A stretch of 64,000 nucleotides of DNA from assembly GCF_018446385.1 (NCBI RefSeq), contig NC_056002.1:39817671-39881670 (forward strand), written 5' to 3'. The notes under the pieces were generated by a model that was not told the origin of the DNA, ran no database searches, and saw only the letters and a program-made list of their open reading frames with translations. The position numbers were made by a program, and so were the translations under genes. Shown here in pieces: positions 10,238 to 21,322 of this stretch; positions within the stretch are counted from its first letter, which is position 1, and the number at the start of each line of letters is the position of its first letter. This stretch comes from Zingiber officinale (lineage: Eukaryota > Streptophyta > Magnoliopsida > Zingiberales > Zingiberaceae).

Positions 10238-10310
10238 ATCAAAAGGTGTACTAGGTTTAATGTATTTATTAAAAGATGTATCATCATTTGGTATTTACCA
10301 AAAGATACAG
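10238..10310 (+). repeat. MULE left terminal inverted repeat
   Basis: It matches the reverse complement of 24741-24813 without gaps, including the core GTACTAGGTTTAATGTATTT and the inner GTATCA..TTTG.TATTTA. It contains iterated TTTATYAAAA-type motifs, one more of which follows at 10312-10321. Confidence 0.8.
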
Positions 10311-10967
10311 TTTATCAAAATCTATTCCCAGATTATCCCTCTAGCTAACCTGGCAACCGCCTTTTTCAAACACATTTTTCCAAGCATCCAAGCCGAAAAT
10401 AGAATTGAAAAATAATTTATGGTTTGGATGCACGTCTTGTCACCGTCTCTCTCCCTCCATCCCTCTGCGTGGGGTTATAAATTTGAAAGAAATATGAATC
10501 CTGCGCTTGCCATTACTGCTCGTGTTGGTTGACGGGATTGCAATAGACCAGTTAGGTTTATGACATAATGGCGTAAGAGTTGCTAGAGGAGATCAAGGAC
10601 AAATTAAGTTAAGAACGTCAGCCGAGAAGGACAAACTTCTTGCAAGAGAGAAATTAGTAGTAGCACACATTTAAAGATTTAGACATGTATGTATTGATTT
10701 TTTTTATTGTAAATTAGGATATTGATGGTAAATAAAAATGAAAGTATTGGTGGGAAGGGTGGCGACAAAAAATGTTGTTATGGTTTATTTTGGTTGTGTG
10801 GGAAATAATATTCAACAACACCTGAATTATGATGTAATAGAAGACTTAATCGATTTAAGTCATGTTAGTTTCTGACGTTGATAGTTAAGTTAGGCTAAAA
10901 ATTATTTATTTTTGGTTTAGGGTTTAGTCAGTGGTGATCCTAGTTTACAAGAAGTATATGCTTCAAA

Positions 10968-11077
10968 AGGGGCATGATATCTATGATATCAAGCCCACGT
11001 TGGGCCTGATATCATCAATATCAGGCCCACGTTGGGCCTAAAATCATCGATATTAGGCTCACCTTGGCCTGATATCG
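10968..11077. repeat. GGGCCTGATAT/ATATCAGGCCC palindrome block upstream of the transposase
   Basis: Alternating inverted copies of GATATCA and GGCCCACGTTGGGCC spaced by a few bases. It is the same motif family found in the tandem array and next to both Ulp1-like genes. It lies ~135 bp upstream of the transposase exon. Confidence 0.75.
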
Positions 11078-11210
11078 ATAAAGTGTTATGTGGTTAAAAC
11101 TTTGCTTTTACATCAGACCCTTCCTAGTTTGAGTAAAATTACAATTTAACTACAGCAATATGTTATATAGTTACAAATTTACTAAAATAGTTTGTAATTT
11201 ATTTATCAGG

Positions 11211-13376
11211 AATGATCATATAACTGAAGAAATTCTCTCTGAGATATGGAATAGTCTTGATGCAAATTCTAGCATTAGGCATGCAGCTAATGTAGGAGAA
11301 GTATCCAGAACAAATATTCAATCATCTTCGCAGTATAGTTGTGTGCCTAACACAAATAGAAATACAAGTAGTAATTTCACATTTGATCTAAATGAAGAAG
11401 CTAGTATTCAAGAAGATGAGGTTCTGAACCCGTGTACAACACTTGTTGATTATTATGAGCCTACTTGGAGTCAGGAGGAAGGGTATTATAATCGAAATGG
11501 AGATGAAATGCAATGCAATACAGATGTACAAGAATTCTTTGCTGATGATATGCAGATTGAACAATATGAAATATCTCAAGAACAGTACAGTGAATTAGAG
11601 GAGGAGTTCCCAATAGCTGATGATCCATATATTCTAAATTCTCGATTGCTCCAAAGGCCAATTGAAGAGGCAACATATCAACATGAATTTTTTGTAGGAC
11701 AGATATTTCCGTCTCGACAAGAGTTCAAGAATGAACTTGTGAAGCATGTCATGGTTAAACATATGAGATATAACCCAGTTGACACTCGGAAAAATAAAGT
11801 AAAAGTTGTCTGCTTCAATCAACTGTGTAAGTGGAGAGTAGTTGCCCAAGGGGATGTAGAGTTCATTGTTATGAAATATATAAAGAAACACCAATGTGGC
11901 ACCATTAGGGAAAGTGCTGATCATCAAGCATGCTCTTCATTCTTTGTAGCTTCTTTTGTTGAAGAGCAATTTCTTGCTAATGAACAATACAAGCCAAGTA
12001 TGATTATCGCAGATATAAAAGCCAGGTTCGGAGTGACCATATCCTACAGAAAAGCATACATAGCTCGAGAGAAAGCGATGAAGAAGGTTGTTGGAGATTA
12101 TGACCAAGCATATAGAGATCTTCCACTATATCTGCGTGAGTTAAGAGTCAGGGATCCTGAAACCTATGTGGCACTACACAGGAATGGGGTTAATTAGTTC
12201 CAACGCTGTTTTTCGGGTTTTGGAGCTTGTAGAAGAGTATTCAGGTCTTATCTTCGTAAATTAATTGGAATTGATGTCACACACCTAAGAGGCAAATATC
12301 CGGGTGTGTTGTTGATGGCTACATCAATAGATGCTGATGACAATGTCCTCCCGGTAGCCTTTGGAATCGCTGAAGTTGAATGTGGGTCTGCATGGGAGTG
12401 GTTTCTGGATTATACGAAGAGATTCTTTAATGTTGATCCAGAGTCAATGAGTATAGTATCAGATAAACATCGTGGCAATATATCAGCAGTTAGGAAAGTC
12501 TACCCTACTGCCCATCATGCTTTTTGTTGCCACCACATGTCTTGCAATATGGTAACAGATACTGGCAGTAGGTCAGGTTTAGGGTTGTTTTGGGCAGCAG
12601 CTCGAGCAAACACAACACTACAATATGTTCTCATAATGCAGTACATGCTTGAAAAACATCCAGATGCTCATAAGTGGCTTCAGAACATTAACCTTAAAAG
12701 ATGGACTAATGCACACTTTAGTGGCAGAAGGTACAAAATGCTAACCACCAATTGTGTAGAGAGTTTAAATGCTTTGTTCAAGGAGACACGTGAACTTCCG
12801 ATAAACAGGTTAATTGATAATACCAGAAGAAATGTAGCTCAATGGTTTTTTAACCGTAAGGAGGAAGCGTCGAAATGGTATGTTGCGTTGACACCTCATG
12901 CTACCAAAGAAATGGAATCAAGGAGGGAGAAAGCTAGACGATATAAAGTTCACCCCTACTCTCAATCCGAAATGGAAGTAGAGACATGGAGTGCTTCATA
13001 CATTATTGATTTGGAGAAAAAATATTGTAACTTTGGGGAGTTTCAAATTTCAGGATTGCCTTGCTCACATGCAATTGTCGTCATAATTCACCGGAACATG
13101 GATACACTCCCATATTGTGAGCATTATTTTCATTCACAGAATTGGAAAACGGCATACATGGATCGTATTTACCTCTGTCGAAGCAAGGAATTTTGGCCTA
13201 GGGGAGTCAACAACATTATAGTGTTATGTCCCCGTAGCCTTGTGCAGTCTGGTAGGCGAAAGAAGGCAAGGATCGAGTCCAAACATAATGGGAAAGTAAA
13301 AATCAAATGCAGCAGGTGCAAACAACTGAGTCATAATCGGAGGACATGTAGAATGCCGCCAGCCCCTGGTTTTTGA
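11211..13376 (+). pseudogene. MULE (MURA-type) transposase with one internal stop codon
   Basis: It would cut and join the element at its inverted repeats. One frame is open from 11160 to 13376 except for a TAG at 12195-12197. The exon probably begins after TTTATTTATCAG at 11210. Domains in order: acidic leader with FDLNEEA; MULE DNA-binding domain (FFVGQIFPSRQEFKNELVKH ... KVVCFNQLCKWRVVA ... ADIKARFGVTISYRKAYIARE); a catalytic core beginning FQRCFSGFGAC, with Asp in IGIDVTHL (12273), Asp in SIVSDKH (12462) and the Cys/His pair CCHHM; a SWIM-like motif (CNFGEFQISGLPCSH) in which the usual second Cys is Phe; and a C-terminal CCHC knuckle (CSRCKQLSHNRRTC). The single stop in otherwise intact coding suggests recent inactivation, or a sequencing or read-through event. 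Confidence 0.88.
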
Positions 13377-13734
13377 CTGAATTGTAAATTGGAGGAGTTG
13401 AGCCATATGTTTTGTATGAAGTACATATATAGGGTTGTAAGAAAAACAGTTGTGGAAAATGATGTTTTTGTTATATAGGTTTATGGAGTATTTATTTTGT
13501 GTTACAGTATTATTGTAGGTATGAGAAGTGTAAACCATCACCTGCAAGACAAAAATAATACTTCACACCATATCTCCATTGTGTAAAATAAAAATGTGAT
13601 ACATTTCAATTCAACAGGAAGGGGTTCGTAATTTCAAAGTCACGTAAATATGTGGAGAAATATAAATGAGATAAAACTCGCACTAAGGGATTGTAGTAAT
13701 CCTTGCAACATAAAATAGGACAGCATTTCTCGGT

Positions 13735-14140
13735 CATTGAAAAATAAAAGAGGTGCACTGTTCCGTGGAAAATGTCACGGAGCTATACCTTCTTAGACGG
13801 GGTATAAATATGTTTTGACACCATATATACCATCTTCCCAGTAAGAAATTCAGAGGGAACGTTATTTCATATAAATCCACGTAGGGGAGGGTCGTCAGTG
13901 GGTTTTGGTCAAAACCCACTGATAGACCTAGACACCTTTGATTCGACCCATTTCAGTTCGAGTGGTATTATGGAGTTCGAAGGAATCCATAGATGCTAGT
14001 CAATCATGGTTTAAAGCTCCATAGGTGTGCTGGCAAGTGATGGAAATAAATACAATTTCAGGCACTGTTGGGCCTGATATGCTTGAATATCAGGCCCACC
14101 GATTTTCTACCATATCAGGCCCAACGTGGAGCCTGATATT
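13735..14140 (-). repeat. single inverted copy of the array unit
   Basis: This matches the reverse complement of the 17470-20961 repeat unit: GTGCACTGTTCCGTG, the hairpin CAGTGGGTTTTG-GT-CAAAACCCACTG (13896-13921), GACCTAGACACC, CGAGTGGTATT, AAAGCTCCATAGGTG, and ending with GGGCCTGATAT palindromes (14063-14140). Together with the array it makes an inverted-repeat bracket around Ulp1-like gene 1. Another copy of ATATCAGGCCCAAG lies at 14229. Confidence 0.8.
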
Positions 14141-14509
14141 AAAGAGTATTATTTCAAAATAATAATAATTAATTAATCTTACACATAAATCTAAATCGAG
14201 TCGATTAAATTTAAAATAAAATAATGGGATATCAGGCCCAAGTTTCAATCTGCAAAAGCACACACTCTCCTATTTCGGTCATCATCTTCTTCTCGAAGAC
14301 ATTCTACGTAGCTCCGTTCGAGGCGTGACTCTACCTTCACCGGCGTTCGAGAATCAATTTCGTACGTAGATCGATTGCTCATTTAGTTATGCTTTCTATA
14401 ACCGTTTAACCTAGGGTTTGTGTGGGCGTGTTAGAATAAGAGTGTAGTCGTTATTACGGGATCTAAGAGTTATTTTTCTGGGTGTGGTTATACAATAGCT
14501 AGGTTCGCA

Positions 14510-17324
14510 ATGGAAACAAAAGAAGCGTCGACAAGTGTGAGTGTTGATCGACCAAATTATCCAAGTTATGTCAACAGAGGAAGAACTAAAAGAATGAACT
14601 GGAAAAGTACCATTTGCCACTTCAGAAAGTTTATCTCTTCTGTTACCTCGACTGCAGAACAAGAACAGAAGATTCGAGGCACACATTTTTCATGGATCCT
14701 CGACCTCCTTGATAGTTCTTTTGTAAGAGCTCAGGTACAAAATATGTTTGATAATTGGGATCATGAGGAAAAAAACTTTATCTTCCATGGGAAGAAGCTC
14801 AAATTTACAAAGGTAGATGTGGTACTGATTCTTGGCCTACTCGACAATGGAGAGATAGTTCGTCTCGATTTAAATGAGGCTTCAAGCGCACTGTACATGG
14901 AGTTTTTCCGAGATTCGGATTGTTCTGCCAGAGATTTGGAGAAACTGATTAGGAAGTCGATATCAAATGACAAGCTATACTGTCAGCTGTATATCATGTA
15001 TTTTTTTGCAACTGTTCTGTTTTGTAGGAGTAGCAGTGTTCTCAGAATACCTGTGCTCTCCCTAATTGACTGTATAGATGATTTTGACAACTTAGCTAGG
15101 TTTAACTGGTGCAATGCAGTATACAGTTTCATGACTCAACAATTAGACTCCATTGGATTGGAGCTTACATTAAGACCAAAACCACAGGTTGCTGATGCAA
15201 CGCCCAAAGCCCCCTTGCTCAAGGGATTTCCAAATATTTTGGCTGTAAGTCCGATTACACATATATATCATGATATTTGTAAATATTATAAATTATTTTT
15301 ATAATCATATTGTAGGTATGGGTGTGTGAGCACATCAGCATTATTGATCCAGACCATCCAGAAAAATTGCCAAGAATACTACGGTGGAGGTGGCCTAACT
15401 ATCATATTGACACAGTCAAAAAAATGATAGACCGTGTAACTGCAGATAAAATTTTAGTAGATTTAATTCCGACAGAATCAGAGTTGGATTTACTACCAAA
15501 CCGGCCTCAACCAACTGAGTCTCTTGATTTAGTTGGCCAAGATTCTTTACAGCAAGCCGAAGAAGGTCTACTGCAGTGTGACGATACTGTAGATTGTATT
15601 TTGTGCAAGGAAAAGGATAACAAAATTGATAGTTTAAAGCAAGATTTACATAAAGCTACTCAAAGTTTGGAGGAAGCTAATAAAAACCTGGCAACGGTGA
15701 TAGAAGAAAAGGATAGTCTAATAGCAGCAAAGGATATTATGATTGCTGATATGGAATTTATGCTTAAAGAAAAGGATCAACAAATAAGTGAACTGCGTAA
15801 GGAATGGGATACGAGTAACACCAAGGCTAACACTATAAATTCTGACGTGGATAACAGAATTTTAAATATTAAAGATAAAATCATAGCCGATGCCGAAAAT
15901 AAGATTAGAGAACTCCAACAAGTCATACAAAGCATATTAGGGGAGCCAAGAGCATCAGAATGCATAGACCCTAATCTGCCTATAATTCCAACTAATTTTC
16001 GGGTAGGCCCCAAAAAAAAGAGAACCCAGAGAAGTTTGATAGCCGAATGCACCAAGAAAAAAGGCAAACAGCTTGTTGTTACTATCGAACCAGATGCTCC
16101 TGCACCATCAAAGACCGAAGATACAAGTTCATCGCAGCTAGAAACAAAATGTGATGAACTTAACAAGGTCAAAACCAAAATATTGAAGGTACGGTCGAGA
16201 GTAGGTAAGTTGTTATTTTATATTCCTTAATGACATAGTATAATTTTAATTATCTCAGCAAGCGAAGACATTTTTTAAAAAGAGTCAAGATGGTGTGAGA
16301 GCCGATGCATTATTGAAGCTCAGTCAGTTAAGGTAACGTAGTTGCCAGCCTAAATACTTAAACCACATGTCAACGAAGGATTATTATTGGACTTTAATGA
16401 TATTTTTTTACTTTAAATTTATTATATACCATTGATTGTATTCTTGTGTGTAGGGTGACGGTGCAACCAATATGGACAAATGATAATTTCTCTTTAGATA
16501 TGCATTCTTTTATGACAATATTTGATTGGACGCAATACACCAATGGGGATTGCATAAATGTTTATTGGAATATTCTTGCTAATGAAACCAAAAAACTCAC
16601 CGTACCACCCATCTATATTTTGTGGGGTTGGATTCCGAGTATGTCCCTTATCTCATTGTAAATTGTTTATAATATATATTGGATGCAGTCACCTAAATAG
16701 CTATATTATTTGCATAGGAATTGTTTGGAATGATGCACGTGGATGCATTGAAACAAACTGCAAAAACTGATGACGACAAGGACATTAGATATATTTTCTG
16801 TCCTCTAAATAACCAAGATGATCATTGGCATCTAATGGTCATGGACCTGGAGGAAGGTCAAATAATTCATTATAACTCTCTTGGCACCACAGAAAATTAC
16901 ACTTCTGTTTTTAATCAAACTGTAAGTAACAAATTTCGTATATCCAATAATCATTGGTTATGTATTAATTACTATGGTTTGATATTTGTAGGTGTTGTTT
17001 TTTAAGGAGCTAAACTGGTCATACTATACCAGATGACATAAAGGTTTAGCACCTTTCTCCGGGAGAGAGTATAAAACTATTCAAGTTATTGGCCCCACAC
17101 AAATCAAATCGTAAGTATTTGTGTATGTTCCATAATAATTGGATTTAACTTTTTTATGATGCATTCTGCTTTTGTTTTGTAGATTGGATTGTGCTTTTTT
17201 TATAATGCGCTATGCAGAGAGTTTGATGTTCCAGAGATCTACAGACTTTTTTCAAGCTGATAGGAGAGTTTATAGATTTAGACTTGGACATAAAATCATG
17301 TCTGACAAAAACTTTAAACTGTAG
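14510..17324 (+). pseudogene. Ulp1-like C48 cysteine peptidase gene 1 of the MULE
   Basis: Family: transposon-borne relatives of SUMO-specific Ulp1 peptidases. Seven exons can be read: 14510-15244, 15316-16188, 16259-16332, 16454-~16637, 16718-16921, 16992-17110 and 17183-17324, all GT-AG. The N-terminal half (FSWILDLLDSSFV...VDVVLILGLLDNGEIV...IDCIDDFDNLARFNW; then VWVCEHISI...PRILRWRWPNY) is the DUF1985-like region seen beside such peptidases. A coiled coil follows (about 15600-15940). The peptidase shows DDHWHLMVMD (His), HYNSLG (Asn where Asp is usual), TQIKSLDCAFFIMRYAE (Gln and Cys). One TGA lies at 17034-17036 in exon 6. Gene 2 has the same domain order. Whether it cleaves SUMO is unknown. 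Confidence 0.8.
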
Positions 17325-17469
17325 ATACTGAACAATTGTAATATACTATTCTTGTAATGATTTACAGTTTGTGTAAATTAAATTTATGGTGAATCAATTT
17401 ATTTTATTTTAATTTCTTTTTTGATAAGGAGCATGGTAGCACATTTTGAGTTTTTAGCAAGGGAGAGAT

Positions 17470-20400
17470 AGTATCAATTTTTAAGAAAGACCACTGTTAG
17501 AATGTTTGGAGTTTATATTAGGGGGATATAGATTCAAGCTTTATGAAACGATACGATACCAGGGCCACGTTGGGCCTGATATGCACTCATATCAGGCCCA
17601 CGTTGGACCTGATATTGAAGCATATCATGCCCAACGGAGGTTGATTATATATTTTTTTTTCATGCACCTATGGAGCTTTAAATAACGATTTGGTAGCAGA
17701 TTTGGAGTCCTCGAAACTCCAGAATACCACTCGAACTGGAATGGGTCAAATCAGAGGTGTCTAGGTCCATCAGTGGGTTTTGACCAAAACCCACTGATGG
17801 TCCTCCCCTACTTGGATTTACCTGAAATCACATTCTCTGTGAATCTATGAATGGGGAGAAGGTATATCTGGTGTCAAAACGTATTTATACCTCATTTATA
17901 AAAAGGTATTGCTCCGTGCCAGTTGGCACGGAACAGTGCACAGCTTTTATGAAGGACACCTTTAAAATTGATGTTATTTATTTTTTCCATCAGGACACTA
18001 TTAGAATGTTTGGAGTTTATATTAGGGAGAGATAGATTCAAGTTTTATGAAACGATACGATACCAGACCCACGTTAGGGGGAGATAGATTCAAGCTTTAT
18101 GAAACGATACGATACCAGACCCACGTTGGGCCTGATATGCACTCATATCAGGCCCATGTTGGGCCTGATATTAAAGCATATCAGGCCCAACGGAGGCTGA
18201 TTATATTTTATTTTTTTCCCTACACCTATGGAGCTTTAAATTACGATTTGGCAACAGATTTGGAGTTCTCGGAACTCCAGAATACCACTCAATCTGGAAT
18301 GGGTCGAATCAGAGGTGTCTAGGTCCATCAATGAGTTTTGACCAAAACCCACTGATGGCCCTCCCCTACTTGGATTTACCTGAAATCATGTTCCCTGTGA
18401 AGCTATGAATGGGAAGAATGTATATCTAGTGTCAAAACGTATTTATACCCCATTTATAAGAAGGTATTGCTCCGTGCCAGTTGGCACGGAACAGTGCACA
18501 GCTTTTATGAAGGGGACTTTTAAAATTGATGTTATTTATTTTTTCCATCAGGACACTGTTAGAATGTTTGGAGTTTATATTAGGGGGAGATAGATTCAAG
18601 CTTTATGAAACGATACGATACCAGACCCACATTGGGCCTGATATGCACTCATATCAGGCCCACGTTGGGCCTGATATTGAAGCATATCAGGCCCAACGGA
18701 GGCTGATTATATATTTTTTTTCCCTGCACCTATGGAGATTTACATAACGATTTGGTAGCAGATTTGGAGTTCTCGAAACTCTAGAATACCACTCGAACTG
18801 GAATGAGTCGAATCAGAGGTGTCTAGGTCCATCAGTGGGTTTTGACCAAAACCCACTGATGGCCCTCCCCTATTTGGATTTACCTGAAATCACGTTCCCT
18901 GTGAAGCTATGAATGGGAAGAAGGTATATCTGGTGTCAAAACGTATTTATACCCCATTTATAAGAAGGTATTGCTCCGTTCCACTTGGCACGGAACAGTG
19001 CACAGCTTTTATGAACGGGACTTTTAAAATTGATGTTATTATTTTTTCCATCAGGACACTGTTAGAATGTTTGGAGTTTATATTAGGGGGAGATAGATTC
19101 AAGCTTTATGAAACGATACGATACCAGACCCACGTTGGACCTGATATTGAAGCATATCAGGCCCAACGGAGGTTGATTATATATTTTTTTTCCCTGCACC
19201 TATGGAGCTTTACATACGATTTCGCGGCATATTTCGAGTCCTCGAAACTCCAAAATACCACTCGAACTGGAATGGGTCGAATCAGAGGTGTCTAGGTCCA
19301 TCAGTGGGTTTTGACCAAAACCCACTGATGGCCCTCCCCTTCTTGGATTTACCTGAAATCACATTCTCTGTGAATCTATGAATGGGGAGAAGGTATATCT
19401 GGTGTCAAAACGTTTTATACCCCATTTATAAGAAGGTATTGGTTTGTGCTAGTTGACACGGAACAGTGTACAGCTTTTATGAAGGGGACTTTTAAAATTG
19501 ATGTTATTTATTTTTTCCATCAGGACACTGTTAAAATGTTTGGAGTTTATATTAGGGGGAGATAGATTCAAGCTTTATAAAACGATACGATACCAGGCCC
19601 ACGTTGGGCCTGATATGCACTCATATCAAGCTCACGTTGGGCCTGATATTGAAGCATATCAGGCCCAACGGAGGCTGATTATATTTTATTTTTTTCCCTA
19701 CACCTATGGAGCTTTAAATAACGATTTGGCAGCAGATTTGGAGTCCTCGCAACTCCGGAATACCACTTGAACTGGAATGGGTCGAATCAGAGGTGTCTGG
19801 TTTGACCAAAACCCACTGATGACCCTCCCCTACTTGGATTTACCTGAAATCACGTTCCCTGTGAAGCTATGAATGGAGAGAAGGTATATCTGGTGTCAAA
19901 ACGTATTTATACCTCATTTATAAGAAGGTATTGCTCCGTGCCAGCTGGCACGGAACAGTGCACAACTTTTATGAAGGGGGCTTTTAAAATTGATGTTATT
20001 TATTTTTTCCATCAAGACACTGTTAGAATGTTTGGAGTTTATATTAGGGGGAAATAGATTCAAGCTTTATGAAACGATACGATACCAGACCCACGTTGGG
20101 CCTGATATGTACTCATATCAGGTCCACGTTGGGCTTGATATTGAAGCATATCAGGCCCAACGGAGGCTGATTATATATTTTTTTTTAAGCACTTATGGAG
20201 CTTTAAATAACGATTTGGCAGCAGATTTGGAGTCCTCACAACTCCAGAATACCACTCAAACTGGAATGGGTCGAATCAGAGGTGTCTAGGTCCATTAGTG
20301 GGTTTTGACCAAAACTCACTGATGGCCCTCCCCTACTTGGATTTACCAAAAATCACGCTCCCTGTAAAGCTATGAATGGGAAGAATGTATATCTGGTGTC

Positions 20401-20961
20401 AAAACGTATTTATACCCCATTTATAAGAAGGTATTGCTCCGTGCTAGTTGGCACGAAACAGTGCACAGCTTTTATGAAGGGGACTTTTAAAATTGATGTT
20501 ATTTATTTTTTCCATCAGGACACTATTAGAATGTTTGGAGTTTATATTAGGGGGAGAGAGATTCAAGATTTATGAAACGATACGATTCCAGGCCCACGTT
20601 GGGCCTGATATGCACTCATATCAGGCACACGTTTGGCCTGATATTGAAGCATATCAGGCCCAACGGAGGCTGATTATATTTTTTTCCCCCTGCACCTATG
20701 GAGCTTTAAATAACGATTTGGCAGCATATTTGGAGTTCTCGCAACTCCAGAATACCACTCGAACTGGAATGGGTCGAATCAGAGGTGTCTAGGTTCATCA
20801 GTGGGTTTTGACCAAAACCCACTGATGGTCCTCCCCTACTTGGATTTACCTGAAATCATGTTCCCTGTGAAGCTATGAATGGGGAGAAGGTATATATGGT
20901 GTCAAAACGTATTTATACCCCATTTATAAGAAGGTATTGCTCCGTGTCAGTTGGCACGGAA
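17470..20961 (+). repeat. tandem array of about seven ~503-bp palindrome-rich units
   Basis: The marker TTAGGGGGAGATAGATTCAA recurs with start points at 17520, 18076, 18582, 19085, 19554, 20046 and 20549 (spacings 556, 506, 503, 469, 492, 503). The first interval is longer because of a 52-bp internal duplication at 18024-18075. Each unit carries alternating ATATCAGGCCC and GGGCCTGATAT, a hairpin with 16-base arms (CCATCAGTGGGTTTTG, then its complement after AC), and a small hairpin TCCGTGCC-AGTT-GGCACGGA. The last copy is cut off at 20961. Short reading frames of 62 and about 99 codons recur in the copies. They drift with the DNA and show no family signature. Confidence 0.9.
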
Positions 20962-21322
20962 CCTAGTGACATTGTGCTCTTGAAACGACTGTTGGTCCAA
21001 GCTTATTTGATATGTTAAACAATCACAACAGTTACCATGTTTTTAGTTTTGAGAAGATAGAAATGGTGTGCAATATAACTTATATACATTATGTCTCTTT
21101 CCACTGATAAGCACCAACATCGCAATTTGTATATTGTGACTTATATTTGACTAATCACTATGCAATATTATTAATATTCCAGTGACAGTTTATAATATTC
21201 TCATATACTACATACCACTGTATTATACAACAAAGACTACATACAAAGATATTAAACTACCTACACAACGTAATAAGTTCATTTACATTCTATACAAGTT
21301 TTTGCCTTATAAGATTGGATAT

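Noticed and set aside
17847-20792. Recurring 62- and ~99-codon reading frames in each array unit (for example starting MNGKKVYLVSKRIY and MMLFIFSIRTLLE)
   Set aside because: They overlap each other in different phases, follow the DNA repeat, include hairpin-derived residues, and show no codon-level conservation beyond DNA identity. Treated as by-products of the array.
17470-20961. CRISPR-like array
   Set aside because: Units are ~503 bp with no short-repeat/unique-spacer pattern, and the genome is plant nuclear.
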